Shown here: positions 1-6,325 of the stretch, piece by piece | How the letters are laid out: the number at the start of each line of letters is the position of its first letter | How positions within the stretch are numbered: the stretch's first letter is position 1 | NCBI GenBank assembly: GCA_030841965.1 | Contig: JAUUSJ010000117.1 | Coordinates: 1-13,556 of the forward strand | Source of the DNA: Blautia sp. | GTDB taxonomy: Bacteria; Bacillota; Clostridia; Lachnospirales; Lachnospiraceae | Length of the DNA stretch: 13,556 bases | Reading direction: 5' to 3' | Program-made: the position numbers and the translations under genes | Notes under the pieces: model-generated | Told to the model about the DNA's origin: nothing | Seen by the model: only the letters and a program-made list of their open reading frames with translations | The model's database searches: none

Positions 1-102
1 GGGAAGCGACAAAAATCAGCGTATGTCGAAAAACCGTGGGAACGAACGTGTTTTTTGAGGACATATCGACGGACTCTCTTGGCGTCTGTTCCCTGTTCCC
101 CC
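1..102. repeat. Left copy of a dispersed inverted-repeat element
   Basis: Positions 14-55 match the reverse complement of 13515-13556 over 42 bp with one mismatch (C at 34 against T). A weaker match continues inward: a CATAT block near 62-66, then CTCTC..GCGTCT around 74-87, where 12 of the last 14 bases match. After GCGTCT there are two tandem copies of TGTTCCC (87-100). The outer 13 bp (GGGAAGCGACAAA) probably belong to the element too, since CGACA at 7-11 pairs with TGTCG at 24-28 as a small hairpin. No transposase is nearby. It resembles REP-type or other intergenic palindromic repeats, but the family is not identified. The match to the right end is directly visible; multi-copy status elsewhere in the genome is inferred. 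Confidence 0.8.
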
Positions 103-106
103 ACCC

Positions 107-134
107 AAAAAAGAGCCAACACCTTCGTGCTGAC
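107..134 (-). terminator. Intrinsic terminator after yajC
   Basis: On the minus strand GTCAGCAC (134-127) pairs with GTGTTGGC (122-115), giving an 8-bp stem with two G-T wobbles and a 4-nt GAAG loop. It is followed at once by TCTTTTTT (114-107). This is the standard rho-independent layout and lies about 50 nt past the yajC stop. It closes the aroC-tgt-yajC transcript and separates it from the repeat at the left edge. No secD or secF follows yajC before it. Confidence 0.75.
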
Positions 135-155
135 TCATTTTCCACTTAAACCAAA

Positions 156-183
156 CTGTTTGTCCAAATCTGTTTGTCTAAAT
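156..183. repeat. Two-copy 14-bp tandem repeat
   Basis: CTGTTTGTCCAAAT (156-169) is followed directly by CTGTTTGTCTAAAT (170-183), with one difference. It lies between the yajC stop codon and the terminator. It may be a slippage duplication in the 3' untranslated region; no function is apparent. Confidence 0.7.
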
Positions 184-186
184 CAT

Positions 187-504
187 CTACTCTTCTTCCT
201 CAGTCTTCTCCAAGCTTGGCTTCTCAACTGCTGCAATCGCAGATTTCTGCATTGGGATTCTGCAGTTTTTATTACTACCAAACTCGACAATCACCGTATC
301 ATCCATAACGTCCAAAATCACGCCATAAAATCCACTTGTCGTCAAAACACTGTCGCCAGGACGCATCGATGAATGCAATGCAGCCATCTCTTTTTCCTGT
401 TTTTTCTGTGGACGAACTAACATAAAATACATAATCGCACCAAATACTACGATATACAGTACAATCATGACTAAAGAAGATCCGCCTCCCTGTGATAATA
501 GCAT
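187..504 (-). CDS. yajC: Preprotein translocase accessory subunit YajC
   Basis: YajC is a small single-pass membrane protein that associates with SecDF and the SecYEG translocon. This one has 105 residues, normal for Firmicutes. A hydrophobic segment lies at about residues 9-29 (SSLVMIVLYIVVFGAIMYFM), followed by the family hallmark RPQKKQEKE on the cytoplasmic side. Next comes the conserved MRPGDSVLTTSGFYG block, a short beta-rich domain, and an acidic tail ending EKTEEEE. The ATG start is preceded by GGAGG (516-512) with 7 nt spacing. It is last in the aroC-tgt-yajC group, 188 nt after tgt, and a terminator follows. The tgt-yajC adjacency is common in bacteria, but secD and secF, which often come next, are absent here. 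Confidence 0.93.
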   Translation of the reverse strand: MLLSQGGGSSLVMIVLYIVVFGAIMYFMLVRPQKKQEKEMAALHSSMRPGDSVLTTSGFYGVILDVMDDTVIVEFGSNKNCRIPMQKSAIAAVEKPSLEKTEEEE

Positions 505-531
505 AATAAAACCTCCATATTTTTGTTATTT

Positions 532-591
532 TTACAATGATACGCATCCATCCCGCACCTTAAAAAGTGGGCTTTTGGCATATCATTGTAA
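532..591 (-). repeat. 11-bp inverted repeat in the tgt-yajC spacer
   Basis: TTACAATGATA (532-542) is the exact reverse complement of TATCATTGTAA (581-591), with 38 bp between the arms. The interior has two G/C-rich patches (CCCGCAC and GTGGG) that could pair weakly. In the minus-strand transcript the stem ends about 16 nt before the yajC Shine-Dalgarno. Neither side has a U-tract, so it is not a standard terminator. It could be a leader hairpin, an RNA processing or stability element, or a protein-binding site. The repeat is certain; its role is not. Confidence 0.6.
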
Positions 592-692
592 TCTGTTTCT
601 TGATTGAAAGGCTCTCTAAACCCTCACTCTCCTAGGACAGAAATATAGTACGAGAAATATCTTCCCACTCTGTCCTCCAGAATATACTTCAC

Positions 693-1823
693 TTATTTAT
701 TATTCATAAACCCTTCTAGTTTCTTCTTCTTATACTCTTTATAGCGATTTTGCTCAATAGCCTCTCGAATCTCTTCCATCATTGTATTATAAAAATAGAG
801 ATTATGCAAGACACAAAGTCGCATTCCTAACATTTCTTTTGCTTTTAATAAATGTCTAATATAAGCCCTGCTATAAGAACGACATGCCGGGCAGTGACAT
901 CCCTCCTCAATCGGTGAGGCATCTAATTCATACTTTTTATTAAATAAATTAATCTTCCCATGATTCGTATACACATGGCCGTGTCGCCCATTTCTCGACG
1001 GATAGACACAGTCAAAGAAATCAACACCTCTATCTACCGACTCCAAAATATTCGCTGGAGTGCCAACTCCCATCAAGTACGTCGGTTTTTCCAGTGGCAA
1101 ATACGGAACGGTCTCATCCAAAATGCGGTACATTTCCTCGTGAGATTCCCCGACCGCCAGACCGCCGAGTGCATAGCCGTCTAAATCCAACTCGCTAATC
1201 CTCTTCGCATGTTCAATACGAATATCCTCAAACGTTCCACCTTGATTGATTCCAAAAAGCATCTGATGTGGATTAATAGTATCCTCGAGACTATTTAATC
1301 TCGCCATCTCTTTTTTGCATCTCTCAAGCCATCTCGTAGTACGGTCCACGGAATTTTGCATATACTCTCTCGTCGCTGGATGAGGTGGACATTCGTCAAA
1401 CGCCATCGCAATCGTGGACCCAAGATTTGACTGAATCTGCATACTCTCCTCTGGTCCCATAAAAATCTTATGACCATCGATATGAGACTGAAAATACACC
1501 CCTTCTTCCTTAATCTTTCTAAGCCCTGCAAGGGAAAATACTTGAAATCCACCGGAATCTGTCAAGATTGGGCGGTCCCAAACCATAAATTTATGAAGAC
1601 CACCAAACTGCTTAATCAGTTTGTCTCCTGTTCTTACGTGGAGATGGTAAGTATTTGAGAGTTCTACCTGTGTTCCTATCGTTTTTAAATCATCTGTACT
1701 GACTGCACCTTTAATCGCACCCACTGTACCGACATTCATAAAAACTGGCGTCTCAATTACACCGTGAACAGTCGTAAAGCGACCTCTCTTCGCTCTTCCA
1801 TCTCGATTTAACAATTGATACAT
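693..1823 (-). CDS. tgt: Queuine tRNA-ribosyltransferase (tRNA-guanine transglycosylase)
   Basis: This enzyme exchanges guanine-34 for preQ1 in the anticodon of GUN tRNAs (Asp, Asn, His, Tyr) during queuosine synthesis. Counting from the ATG at 1823 it has 376 residues, the usual bacterial length. DSGGFQ at 89-94 carries the general-base Asp89. FDCVYPSRNGRHG at about 270-282 carries the nucleophile Asp271. Zinc ligands are Cys309, Cys311, Cys314 and His340. An in-frame TTG at 1835 would add four residues, but that TTG is part of TTGGAG, a Shine-Dalgarno 6 nt from the ATG, so the ATG is the better start. It lies 23 nt after aroC. VRTGDK (63-68) replaces the more usual RPGD, a small change. No queA or other queuosine gene is present. 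Confidence 0.96.
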   Translation of the reverse strand: MYQLLNRDGRAKRGRFTTVHGVIETPVFMNVGTVGAIKGAVSTDDLKTIGTQVELSNTYHLHVRTGDKLIKQFGGLHKFMVWDRPILTDSGGFQVFSLAGLRKIKEEGVYFQSHIDGHKIFMGPEESMQIQSNLGSTIAMAFDECPPHPATREYMQNSVDRTTRWLERCKKEMARLNSLEDTINPHQMLFGINQGGTFEDIRIEHAKRISELDLDGYALGGLAVGESHEEMYRILDETVPYLPLEKPTYLMGVGTPANILESVDRGVDFFDCVYPSRNGRHGHVYTNHGKINLFNKKYELDASPIEEGCHCPACRSYSRAYIRHLLKAKEMLGMRLCVLHNLYFYNTMMEEIREAIEQNRYKEYKKKKLEGFMNNK

Positions 1824-1829
1824 AGCATT

Positions 1830-1835
1830 CTCCAA
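1830..1835 (-). promoter_or_regulatory. tgt ribosome binding site that fixes the start
   Basis: Minus strand TTGGAG is followed by AATGCT and then ATG (1823-1821), giving 6 nt spacing. No Shine-Dalgarno sequence precedes the TTG itself: the sequence there is AT-rich after the aroC stop. This favours the 376-residue form over a TTG-initiated 380-residue form. Confidence 0.8.
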
Positions 1836-1846
1836 TATTTATTTTC

Positions 1847-2947
1847 TTACTTAAGGTAAAATTTCTTAATCTGCTCCATCTTTGCCGTCATATTCATAAA
1901 AAGCATATCGACAATCGTGATAGCCGCCATAGACTCCACGACAACAACGGCTCTTGGCACGATAATCGGGTCATGACGTCCTTTGATTGCAATCTCAATA
2001 TTCTCTCCATCTGTATTAACCGTCTTTTGCGTCTGACTAATGGATGGAGTCGGTTTAAAAGCAGCTCGAAAAATCAGAGTATCTCCATCGGTCATGCCGC
2101 CGAGTACACCGCCAGAATGATTTGTCATTTTTTGAATCTTTCCATTTTCACTCACAAAATTATCGTTATTCTGGCTTCCAGCTGCCGTTGTCACGTCAAA
2201 GCCATCTCCAATCTCAAAGCCCTTCACTGCCCCGATAGAGCATACTGCCTTTGCAAGATTAGCCGATATCTTCTCAAAAACTGGTTCTCCAAGTCCCACC
2301 ATCAAACCGTCCACACGACATTCGACCACACCGCCGACAGAATCTTGCTCTTTCATTCTCTTTTGAACATAAGCCTCTGCCTCTTTTGCGGCCTCCATAT
2401 CAGGCATATAAAATGCGTTATGATTTCTATCCTCTAGGCAAAAACGACTGTCGTCAATCTTCACTGTACCGATTGATTTTGTGTACGCATTCACCTTGAT
2501 TCCAAGCTCAGATAAAATCTTCGATGCGATGGCACCTGCTGCCACTCTCGCCGTCGTCTCTCTTCCCGAGGAGCGACCGCCGCCTCTATAATCTCGAAAT
2601 CCGTATTTTTCATAAAATGTATAGTCCGCATGTCCTGGGCGAAAACAGTCCTTAATTGCGCTATAATCTCTCGACCTCTGGTCTTTATTGAACACAATAA
2701 GAGAAATCGGCGTTCCCGTCGTCTTTCCCTCAAACACACCCGATAAAATCTCAACCTGGTCGTCTTCCTTTCTCTGAGTCGTAAATCTGGACTGTCCTGG
2801 TTTTCTTCTATCTAAAAATACTTGTATATCTTCCTCGCAAAGACTAAGCCCTGCTGGACATCCATCCACCACGACGCCAACGCCTCTTCCATGCGTCTCG
2901 CCCCAGGTAGAAATGCGAAAAAGATTCCCTAATATTGATCCAGCCAT
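1847..2947 (-). CDS. aroC: Chorismate synthase
   Basis: AroC catalyses the last shikimate step, anti-1,4 elimination of phosphate from EPSP to give chorismate, using reduced FMN. The 366 residues match the family. The N-terminal signature reads WGETHGRGVGVVVDGCPAG (15-33), with Thr where the classical pattern has Ser (GESHG). The RRKPGQSR loop is at 47-54 and RPGHAD at 103-108. GGGRSSGRETTARVAAGAIA starts near 122, and the C-terminal RHDP is at 324-327. All expected FMN/EPSP-binding blocks are present. The ATG has GGAAGGAAAG just upstream. It is the first gene after the promoter at 2977-3004 and is followed by tgt and yajC. No other shikimate gene is in the window. Confidence 0.96.
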   Translation of the reverse strand: MAGSILGNLFRISTWGETHGRGVGVVVDGCPAGLSLCEEDIQVFLDRRKPGQSRFTTQRKEDDQVEILSGVFEGKTTGTPISLIVFNKDQRSRDYSAIKDCFRPGHADYTFYEKYGFRDYRGGGRSSGRETTARVAAGAIASKILSELGIKVNAYTKSIGTVKIDDSRFCLEDRNHNAFYMPDMEAAKEAEAYVQKRMKEQDSVGGVVECRVDGLMVGLGEPVFEKISANLAKAVCSIGAVKGFEIGDGFDVTTAAGSQNNDNFVSENGKIQKMTNHSGGVLGGMTDGDTLIFRAAFKPTPSISQTQKTVNTDGENIEIAIKGRHDPIIVPRAVVVVESMAAITIVDMLFMNMTAKMEQIKKFYLK

Positions 2948-2976
2948 ATTCTTTCCTTCCGTATCTTTCTAACTAT

Positions 2977-3004
2977 ATTATATCTACATCTTCATAGTAG
3001 TCAA
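2977..3004 (-). promoter_or_regulatory. Sigma-A promoter for aroC-tgt-yajC
   Basis: On the minus strand TTGACT (3004-2999), a 16-nt spacer, and a perfect TATAAT (2982-2977) lie about 30 bp upstream of the aroC start. The -10 is perfect and the -35 matches at five of six positions. I see no terminator between rsmE and this promoter, so read-through from the heat-shock operon may also reach aroC. Confidence 0.75.
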
Positions 3005-3071
3005 ATTTCATCTATTATGATATCTGACATCCTTTCTCCTATCTGCGCTGACAGCCATATTCGTATCGATG

Positions 3072-3815
3072 TCAATCCTCCGTCTCAAGCAAAAACATCA
3101 AGATAGAAAGCACTGCCATCCCTGCCGTCTCTGTTCTCAAGATTCTCTTTCCGAGAGTAATCGGAATCGCTCCAACTGCCACCGCCTGCTCAACTTCCCT
3201 TTCCTCAAATCCACCTTCTGGTCCGATGAAAATCCCGATAGACTGCTTTCCTTTTATATCAGCGATTGCTTTTCTCGCGGCGCTCATTCCCTTTGCATTC
3301 TCATATGGAATCAGATTGGCAGATAGCTCGCTTGCCATCTCACATGCCTTTTTAAAACTCACTACCTCTTCCACAACTGGAATGACAGAGCGTTTTGCCT
3401 GTTTTGCGGCAGTTTTTGCGATTGTATTATATCTCTCAATCTTTTTCTTTGCCTTTTTCGCATCCCACTTGACAATTGTGCGGCTTGTCATAACAGGGAC
3501 AATCCTCGCTGCTCCAAGCTCCACCGCTTTTTGAATAATCAGCTCCATCTTATCGCCTTTTGGAAGCCCCTGAAAAAGAACAATCTCAGATGGAAGCTCA
3601 TTTGTCACTCCAAAAATATCCTCAATTTTAAGCTCGATATGGTCGTCAAATATCTCCTCGATATGACATAAATATTCCCTATCACAGCCGTCACTGACTG
3701 TCACCTGCTCTCCAATCTTCATTCTGAGCACATTTTTCATATGATTGACATCATCACCAGTAATCTCTATCCTATCTCCCGCTGTCTGTTCTTTTGTCAC
3801 AAAAAAATGATACAT
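3072..3815 (-). CDS. rsmE: 16S rRNA m3U1498 methyltransferase RsmE
   Basis: RsmE methylates N3 of U1498 in 16S rRNA at the decoding centre of the 30S subunit, using SAM. The protein has 247 residues, the family norm. An N-terminal PUA-like RNA-binding region (about 1-70, with HMKNVLRMKIGE) is followed by a SPOUT domain. Its hallmarks are FQGLPKGDKMELIIQKAVELG (from 81), RTIVKW (112-117), AKTAAKQAKR, IGPEGGF (197-203) and LGKRILRTETA (221-231), the last two lining the knotted SAM site. The ATG is preceded by GGAGG with 5 nt spacing. It lies 17 nt after prmA and is the last gene of the heat-shock operon, a common placement in Clostridia. No clear terminator follows. Confidence 0.95.
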   Translation of the reverse strand: MYHFFVTKEQTAGDRIEITGDDVNHMKNVLRMKIGEQVTVSDGCDREYLCHIEEIFDDHIELKIEDIFGVTNELPSEIVLFQGLPKGDKMELIIQKAVELGAARIVPVMTSRTIVKWDAKKAKKKIERYNTIAKTAAKQAKRSVIPVVEEVVSFKKACEMASELSANLIPYENAKGMSAARKAIADIKGKQSIGIFIGPEGGFEEREVEQAVAVGAIPITLGKRILRTETAGMAVLSILMFLLETED

Positions 3816-3832
3816 CTCTTCCTCCGCGGCAA

Positions 3833-4798
3833 TTATACCTCTCTTCTCTTTGCCGTGATACTAACCCAATCACCCATATGAGAAACTTCTATAATATCCA
3901 TATCTGCGTCCAAAATTGCCTGTTTTACATCCTCTTCCTTTGTATTGATAATACCAGAAGAGATAAAGACGCCATCCTTCTTTAAAAATTGTGGCACTAA
4001 AGATGAGAGTGGAATAATGACATCCGCCAAAATATTAGCGACTACAATATCATATCTTTCCCTTCCAAGTCCTTCCCTCATCTGCTCGTCTTCTAATATA
4101 TTTCCAAGCAAAACCTCATACTGCTCCTTCGCTAAATGATTCACCTCAAAGTTCTCATTCGCTGCGCGGACTGCATTCGGGTCAATATCTGTATCCACTG
4201 CGTATCTTGCTCCAAGCTTTAGCCCCAAAATAGATAAGATTGCGCTTCCACATCCCACATCAAGTAGTACAGTATCGTCTTTTACGTATTTTTTCAGCTG
4301 TCGCATACAGAGTTTTGTCGTCTCATGCGAGCCTGTTCCAAAAGCCGTTCCTGGGTCGATTTCTACTACCAAGTCTTCCTCTGGCAAATCTTCCACTACC
4401 TCCCATGTAGGTTTCACCATAATATGTTCATCCACATAGAAAGGCTTAAAATACTGCTTCCAGTTATTCACCCAGTCCTCTTCTTTTGTGCTGTCGATTG
4501 TAATCTCGCCACTTCCAATATCCATGTATTCACTGAGTTTTGTAAGCTCCTCTCTCACCTTTTCTATCGTCTCATCCAAAATCGTCTCATCTTCTAAGTA
4601 AAAGCTTACTTTCGCTCTGCCGTCATTTGGAGCTATCTCGTCTGGAAGCAAATCGACGTACATCTCTCTTCGCTCCTCCTCGGTGAGAGGGAGATGATCT
4701 TCTATCTCCACACTGTAGATTTCCATCTCTCCCAAAAACCACGTAATACTATCCACTGCCTCCACGGTCGTATCAATAATTATCTTTGTCCATTCCAT
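3833..4798 (-). CDS. prmA: Ribosomal protein L11 methyltransferase
   Basis: PrmA trimethylates ribosomal protein L11 using SAM. The 321 residues comprise an N-terminal L11-recognition domain (about 1-100) and a class I methyltransferase domain. Motifs are WVNNWKQYFKPFYV (109-122), IDPGTAFGTGSHETT (147-161), motif I LLDVGCGSAILSI (178-190), acidic motif II DTDIDPNAV (202-210), and ANIL (254-257), the PrmA form of the NPP-like motif IV. Motif I reads GCGSA, so Ala186 replaces the usual last Gly; a tolerated change is likely, since all else is intact. The ATG has GGAGAG 6 nt upstream, in the 13-nt gap after dnaJ. That spacing implies cotranscription with dnaJ and rsmE. Confidence 0.95.
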   Translation of the reverse strand: MEWTKIIIDTTVEAVDSITWFLGEMEIYSVEIEDHLPLTEEERREMYVDLLPDEIAPNDGRAKVSFYLEDETILDETIEKVREELTKLSEYMDIGSGEITIDSTKEEDWVNNWKQYFKPFYVDEHIMVKPTWEVVEDLPEEDLVVEIDPGTAFGTGSHETTKLCMRQLKKYVKDDTVLLDVGCGSAILSILGLKLGARYAVDTDIDPNAVRAANENFEVNHLAKEQYEVLLGNILEDEQMREGLGRERYDIVVANILADVIIPLSSLVPQFLKKDGVFISSGIINTKEEDVKQAILDADMDIIEVSHMGDWVSITAKRREV

Positions 4799-4811
4799 CC
4801 ATTACTCTCCA

Positions 4812-6050
4812 TTATTCCAAGCTATCTTTTAATTTCTCCCAAAGATTTTTCTTCTTGCCTTCTTTTTTCTCGCCTTCTTTTTTCTCGCCCTCTTGATTGG
4901 TCTGACGCTCTTTTGTGTCGGCATTATAATCAGAATTAGGATTGATATCAATATCTTCTCCATTCATAGCCGCCTTAAAGTTTTTCAACGCCTGCTTTTG
5001 CTTTTCATTTAAGTTCTTTGGAACTTTTACAACCAATGTCACATAGTGGTCGCCTCGGATATTTTTATTTCGGAGTGTTGGAACACCCTTTTTATTGAGT
5101 CGAATCTTTGTATCCGTCTGTGTTCCCGGCTTAATCGTATAATCATAAGGTCCATCGATAGTATCAATCTTAACGGTTGCACCGAGTGCTGCGTCCACAA
5201 AATCAATTGGCTGTGTGGAATATAAATCATACTCCTGTCTCTGGAATTTAGGATGTCTGCTTACTACTACATTTACTAACAAATCACCTCTTGGACCGCC
5301 GTTCTTTCCTGGCTCACCCTTTCCTGAGATACGAACACTCTGACCATTGTCGATACCTGCTGGAATATTGACTTTAATCTTTCTTCTTCTCTTAATATAT
5401 CCCTCGCCGTGACAATCTGGACACTTCTCTTTGATAATCTGTCCTGTTCCGTTACAATCTGGACAAGTCTGGACATTTCTCACCATTCCAAACATCGACT
5501 GCTGTGTATAGACTACCTGACCTTTACCTCCACATTTTGGACAAGTCTCTGGTGCTGTGCCAGGTTTTGCTCCTGTTGTGTGACAAGTTCCACATTCATC
5601 CTTTAGAGTAATATCTAATTCTTTTTCACAGCCAAATACTGCCTCCTCAAATGTAATACGAACGCTGGCTCTTAAGTTTGCGCCCTTCATTGGACCGTTA
5701 TTCGAAGATCTGCTTCTTGAGCCACCGCCAAAGAAATCTCCAAAAATATCTCCAAAGATATCTCCCATATCTCCACTATTAAAATCAAAACCGCCAAAGC
5801 CGCCTGCTCCGCCGCCGCCCTGCTCAAATGCCGCATGACCGAACTGGTCGTATTTGCTCCTCTTATCTGGGTCACTAAGCACCTCATAGGCTTCTGCTGC
5901 CTCTTTGAATTTCTCTTCTGCTTCTTTATCTCCTGGGTTGGCATCAGGGTGATATTTCTTTGCCACCTTACGATACGCCCTTTTTATCTCAGCGTCAGAT
6001 GCTCCCTTTTGAACACCCAGTACCTCGTAATAATCCCTTTTACTTGCCAT
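4812..6050 (-). CDS. dnaJ: Hsp40 co-chaperone DnaJ
   Basis: DnaJ delivers unfolded clients to DnaK and stimulates its ATPase. The 412 residues are longer than the usual 375-390 because of a charged tail. Order: J domain 5-70 with HPD at 34-36; Gly/Phe-rich linker about 77-110; cysteine-rich zinc domain with C153/C156, C170/C173, C196/C199 and C210/C213; then the two client-binding domains. The first zinc repeat reads CGTCHTTG, with Thr where Gly is usual. The tail after about residue 370 contains EGEKKEGEKKEGKKK, built from a 15-bp tandem repeat, and ends NLWEKLKDSLE. AAAGGTG lies 7 nt before the ATG. It is separated from dnaK by 275 nt and followed 13 nt later by prmA. Confidence 0.97.
   Translation of the reverse strand: MASKRDYYEVLGVQKGASDAEIKRAYRKVAKKYHPDANPGDKEAEEKFKEAAEAYEVLSDPDKRSKYDQFGHAAFEQGGGGAGGFGGFDFNSGDMGDIFGDIFGDFFGGGSRSRSSNNGPMKGANLRASVRITFEEAVFGCEKELDITLKDECGTCHTTGAKPGTAPETCPKCGGKGQVVYTQQSMFGMVRNVQTCPDCNGTGQIIKEKCPDCHGEGYIKRRRKIKVNIPAGIDNGQSVRISGKGEPGKNGGPRGDLLVNVVVSRHPKFQRQEYDLYSTQPIDFVDAALGATVKIDTIDGPYDYTIKPGTQTDTKIRLNKKGVPTLRNKNIRGDHYVTLVVKVPKNLNEKQKQALKNFKAAMNGEDIDINPNSDYNADTKERQTNQEGEKKEGEKKEGKKKNLWEKLKDSLE
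4857..4886 (-). repeat. In-frame 15-bp tandem repeat in the dnaJ tail
   Basis: GCCTTCTTTTTTCTC occurs twice in direct succession (4857-4871, 4872-4886). On the minus strand each unit encodes Glu-Lys-Lys-Glu-Gly. The flanks look like decayed further units. Since the unit is a multiple of three, copy changes would not break the frame. The segment lies in a lysine/glutamate-rich extension beyond the folded DnaJ core. Confidence 0.85.
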
Positions 6051-6079
6051 ACTTTCTCACCTTTCTTCAAAACTTTCGA

Positions 6080-6146
6080 TACTCTCTAAATTTTTATGCA
6101 AGGCAAAAATAGCCCAAAAACAGATACGAGAAAAATTTCGAGAGTA
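6080..6146 (-). repeat. 16-bp AT-rich inverted repeat in the dnaJ leader
   Basis: TACTCTCTAAATTTTT (6080-6095) and AAAAATTTCGAGAGTA (6131-6146) are inverted complements, matching at 15 of 16 positions with 35 nt between. The inner segment can form a small GGC/GCC pairing around 6102-6114. In the transcript this hairpin ends about 15 nt before the dnaJ Shine-Dalgarno. It has U-rich segments within the stem but no U-tract after it in either direction. A role in translation control or mRNA stability is possible. Confidence 0.65.
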
Positions 6147-6168
6147 CATCTTTATATAACGCACGGAT

Positions 6169-6207
6169 GGGTGACACAGTTCCCACCTTGCAGTCGCTGC
6201 GCCACCC
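6169..6207 (-). repeat. 11-bp GC-rich hairpin in the dnaK-dnaJ spacer
   Basis: Minus strand GGGTGGCGCAG (6207-6197) pairs along its whole length with CTGTGTCACCC (6179-6169), including two G-T wobbles, with a 17-nt loop. The 3'-end GCAG of the first arm can instead pair with CTGC inside the loop (GCAG-CGA-CTGC), so two local folds compete. No U-run follows, so it is unlikely to be an intrinsic terminator. It may be a structured leader, an RNase processing signal between dnaK and dnaJ, or a dispersed repeat. Confidence 0.6.
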
Positions 6208-6238
6208 TTGTTCTTTTCACTATTCAAACTTTTGTCAC

Positions 6239-6255
6239 TGTCTGCGTGGCAGACA
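6239..6255 (-). repeat. Short 7-bp hairpin after dnaK
   Basis: TGTCTGC and GCAGACA form a 7-bp stem around a 3-nt loop (6239-6245 and 6249-6255). It is about 70 nt past the dnaK stop and lacks a U-tract. A 3'-end stabiliser or processing site for dnaK mRNA is possible. Confidence 0.4.
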
Positions 6256-6293
6256 AATTAGTTTACTCGAGTGAAATCGCATTATCGCTTTGT

Positions 6294-6322
6294 ATCATAG
6301 CACGATTTTCTCTATAAATCAA
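6294..6322 (-). promoter_or_regulatory. Candidate promoter for dnaJ-prmA-rsmE
   Basis: On the minus strand TTGATT (6322-6317), a 17-nt spacer, and TATGAT (6299-6294) lie just after the dnaK stop. TG sits one base before the -10 (TGCTATGAT), an extended -10 form. It would start a leader of about 235 nt before dnaJ, containing the hairpins described here. There is no CIRCE near it, so this promoter would not be under HrcA. It is predicted from sequence only. Confidence 0.5.
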
Positions 6323-6325
6323 GAA

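Noticed and set aside
55..372. 105-residue plus-strand open frame starting in the left repeat
   Set aside because: It begins at a TTG without a ribosome binding site and runs antisense through the terminator and into yajC.
634..676. AGGACAG/CTGTCCT inverted repeat after tgt
   Set aside because: Only 7 bp with a 29-nt loop and no U-tract; too weak to call a terminator.
505..692. preQ1 riboswitch linked to tgt
   Set aside because: No preQ1 aptamer-like sequence was seen, and this spacer is downstream, not upstream, of tgt.
1973..2437. 154-residue plus-strand open frame
   Set aside because: Entirely antisense to aroC, with no recognisable domain.
6051..6150. RNA thermometer (ROSE or fourU type) covering the dnaJ Shine-Dalgarno
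   Set aside because: I found no segment that pairs convincingly with AAAGGTGAG; the nearby stem lies upstream of it.
6160..6210. T-box-like GGGTGG in the dnaJ leader
   Set aside because: The canonical T-box sequence GGGTGGNACCGCG is not matched, no terminator follows, and dnaJ is not an amino-acid or tRNA gene.
6096..6317. 73-residue plus-strand open frame in the dnaK-dnaJ gap
   Set aside because: No ribosome binding site, and it overlaps the hairpins and the promoter candidate on the other strand; composition does not look coding.
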